From assembly GCF_000970305.1 (NCBI RefSeq), contig NZ_CP009517.1, forward strand, positions 4,154,001-4,218,000: a stretch of 64,000 bases of DNA. Reading direction: 5' to 3'. The stretch comes from Methanosarcina barkeri 3 (GTDB lineage: Archaea > Halobacteriota > Methanosarcinia > Methanosarcinales > Methanosarcinaceae). This document shows, in pieces, positions 63,569 to 64,000 of the stretch. Below the pieces are notes generated by a model. The model was not told the origin of the DNA, searched no databases, and saw only the letters and a program-made list of their open reading frames with translations. How positions within the stretch are numbered: position 1 is the stretch's first letter; each line of letters opens with the position of its first letter. The translations under genes were made by a program, and so were the position numbers.

Positions 63569-64000
63569 TTCACTGATTCTGAGATAAAGGACTTAATGGT
63601 TTAAAATTGAGAAATTTTAAGGGATATTTCCCAGATAGTTTTTTGAGTTTAATTCTTTTCATTGAAAGCTAATTTATGAGATATTTCAGATAAACCTAGC
63701 TTTCCTGAACTCCCTAAACAAGTAAACCCGGAGAAAAGAAAGCCATATAACTATTTATATTTCCACAAAAACGAGAACTGGGAGCTATACAGGCTCTGGG
63801 GTAAGTAAGTTGATTTTCTTTGCAGAAGTTAACGACATCGCACTCCAAAAAGCAATTTTAGTTTCTAAATATATTTATATGAAATGAAAAGATAGTTACA
63901 ATTAACGGATATCTGCAGATGTACGGACTGCCAGTTTCTGTCATCAAACAAACTAACAGGTAAATAAGCAAGTTATAAAGAAAATAAGCAGGAGCAAAGA
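63569..64000. other. Window end, no gene seen
   Basis: AT-rich. A TATA-like AAATATATTTATATG near 63868 may be the promoter of a gene beginning beyond the edge. Confidence 0.5.

Overview
The window comes from a Methanosarcina-type methanogenic archaeon. The evidence is a HdrC start, an F420H2:NADP oxidoreductase, component A2 of methyl-coenzyme M reductase activation, a RamA-family corrinoid activator, GGGP synthase for archaeal lipids, a UPF0228 protein, archaeal 7S SRP RNA, TATA-type promoters and AT-rich intergenic DNA. Housekeeping genes are interspersed with long non-coding stretches and with accessory, partly decayed regions.

Layout. 0-5 kb: hdrC 5' end, npdG, a DUF2284 metal protein, an M24 peptidase, a FilR1-type regulator. 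5.3-20.3 kb: an accessory island of secreted peptidases and secreted/membrane proteins (two C39-like cysteine peptidases, one frameshifted; a metzincin-like peptidase; an M28 peptidase; UPF0228; a beta-helix protein). It also holds two almost identical genes for membrane-anchored tandem winged-helix regulators, remnants of a small secreted protein gene, an IS1-family insertion with an 8-bp target duplication, and repeated promoter/leader cassettes. Unrelated secreted proteins share the same 5' cassette: promoter, a structured leader with nested hairpins, and a similar signal peptide. 20.3-26.9 kb: nitrogen assimilation. A four-gene split glutamate synthase with an FrhB-type F420 subunit, and glnA, both sit behind GGTA-N6-TACC-like palindromes just downstream of a TATA box.

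27-36.5 kb: TspO, a DUF1059 protein, a small Hsp20, a two-gene ABC exporter, then 4.4 kb that looks empty apart from a minus-strand run of four very small ORFs (46, 29, 25 and 25 codons), each with a ribosome binding site; the last two are paralogues. This is the best candidate for something undescribed outside the secreted-peptidase island. 36.5-43.7 kb: two MacB/LolD-like export sets with near-identical COG1361 proteins, one with a degenerate ATPase, then a MEDS-domain histidine kinase. 44.5-53.4 kb: two flavoproteins, atwA, the rpl40e-GGGPS pair, purB and ramA. 53.7-54.3 kb: SRP RNA and tRNA-Ser(GCU). 54.6-61 kb: a KefB-like antiporter and two cassettes of paired DUF1538 membrane proteins; the first ends in a PII-like gene, the second in its decayed copy. 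61-64 kb: an orphan RelE-like toxin, a broken LVIVD propeller gene, and a DUF2178/XRE regulator pair behind a perfect palindrome.

All assignments were read from translated sequence and motifs by eye; no database search was run.
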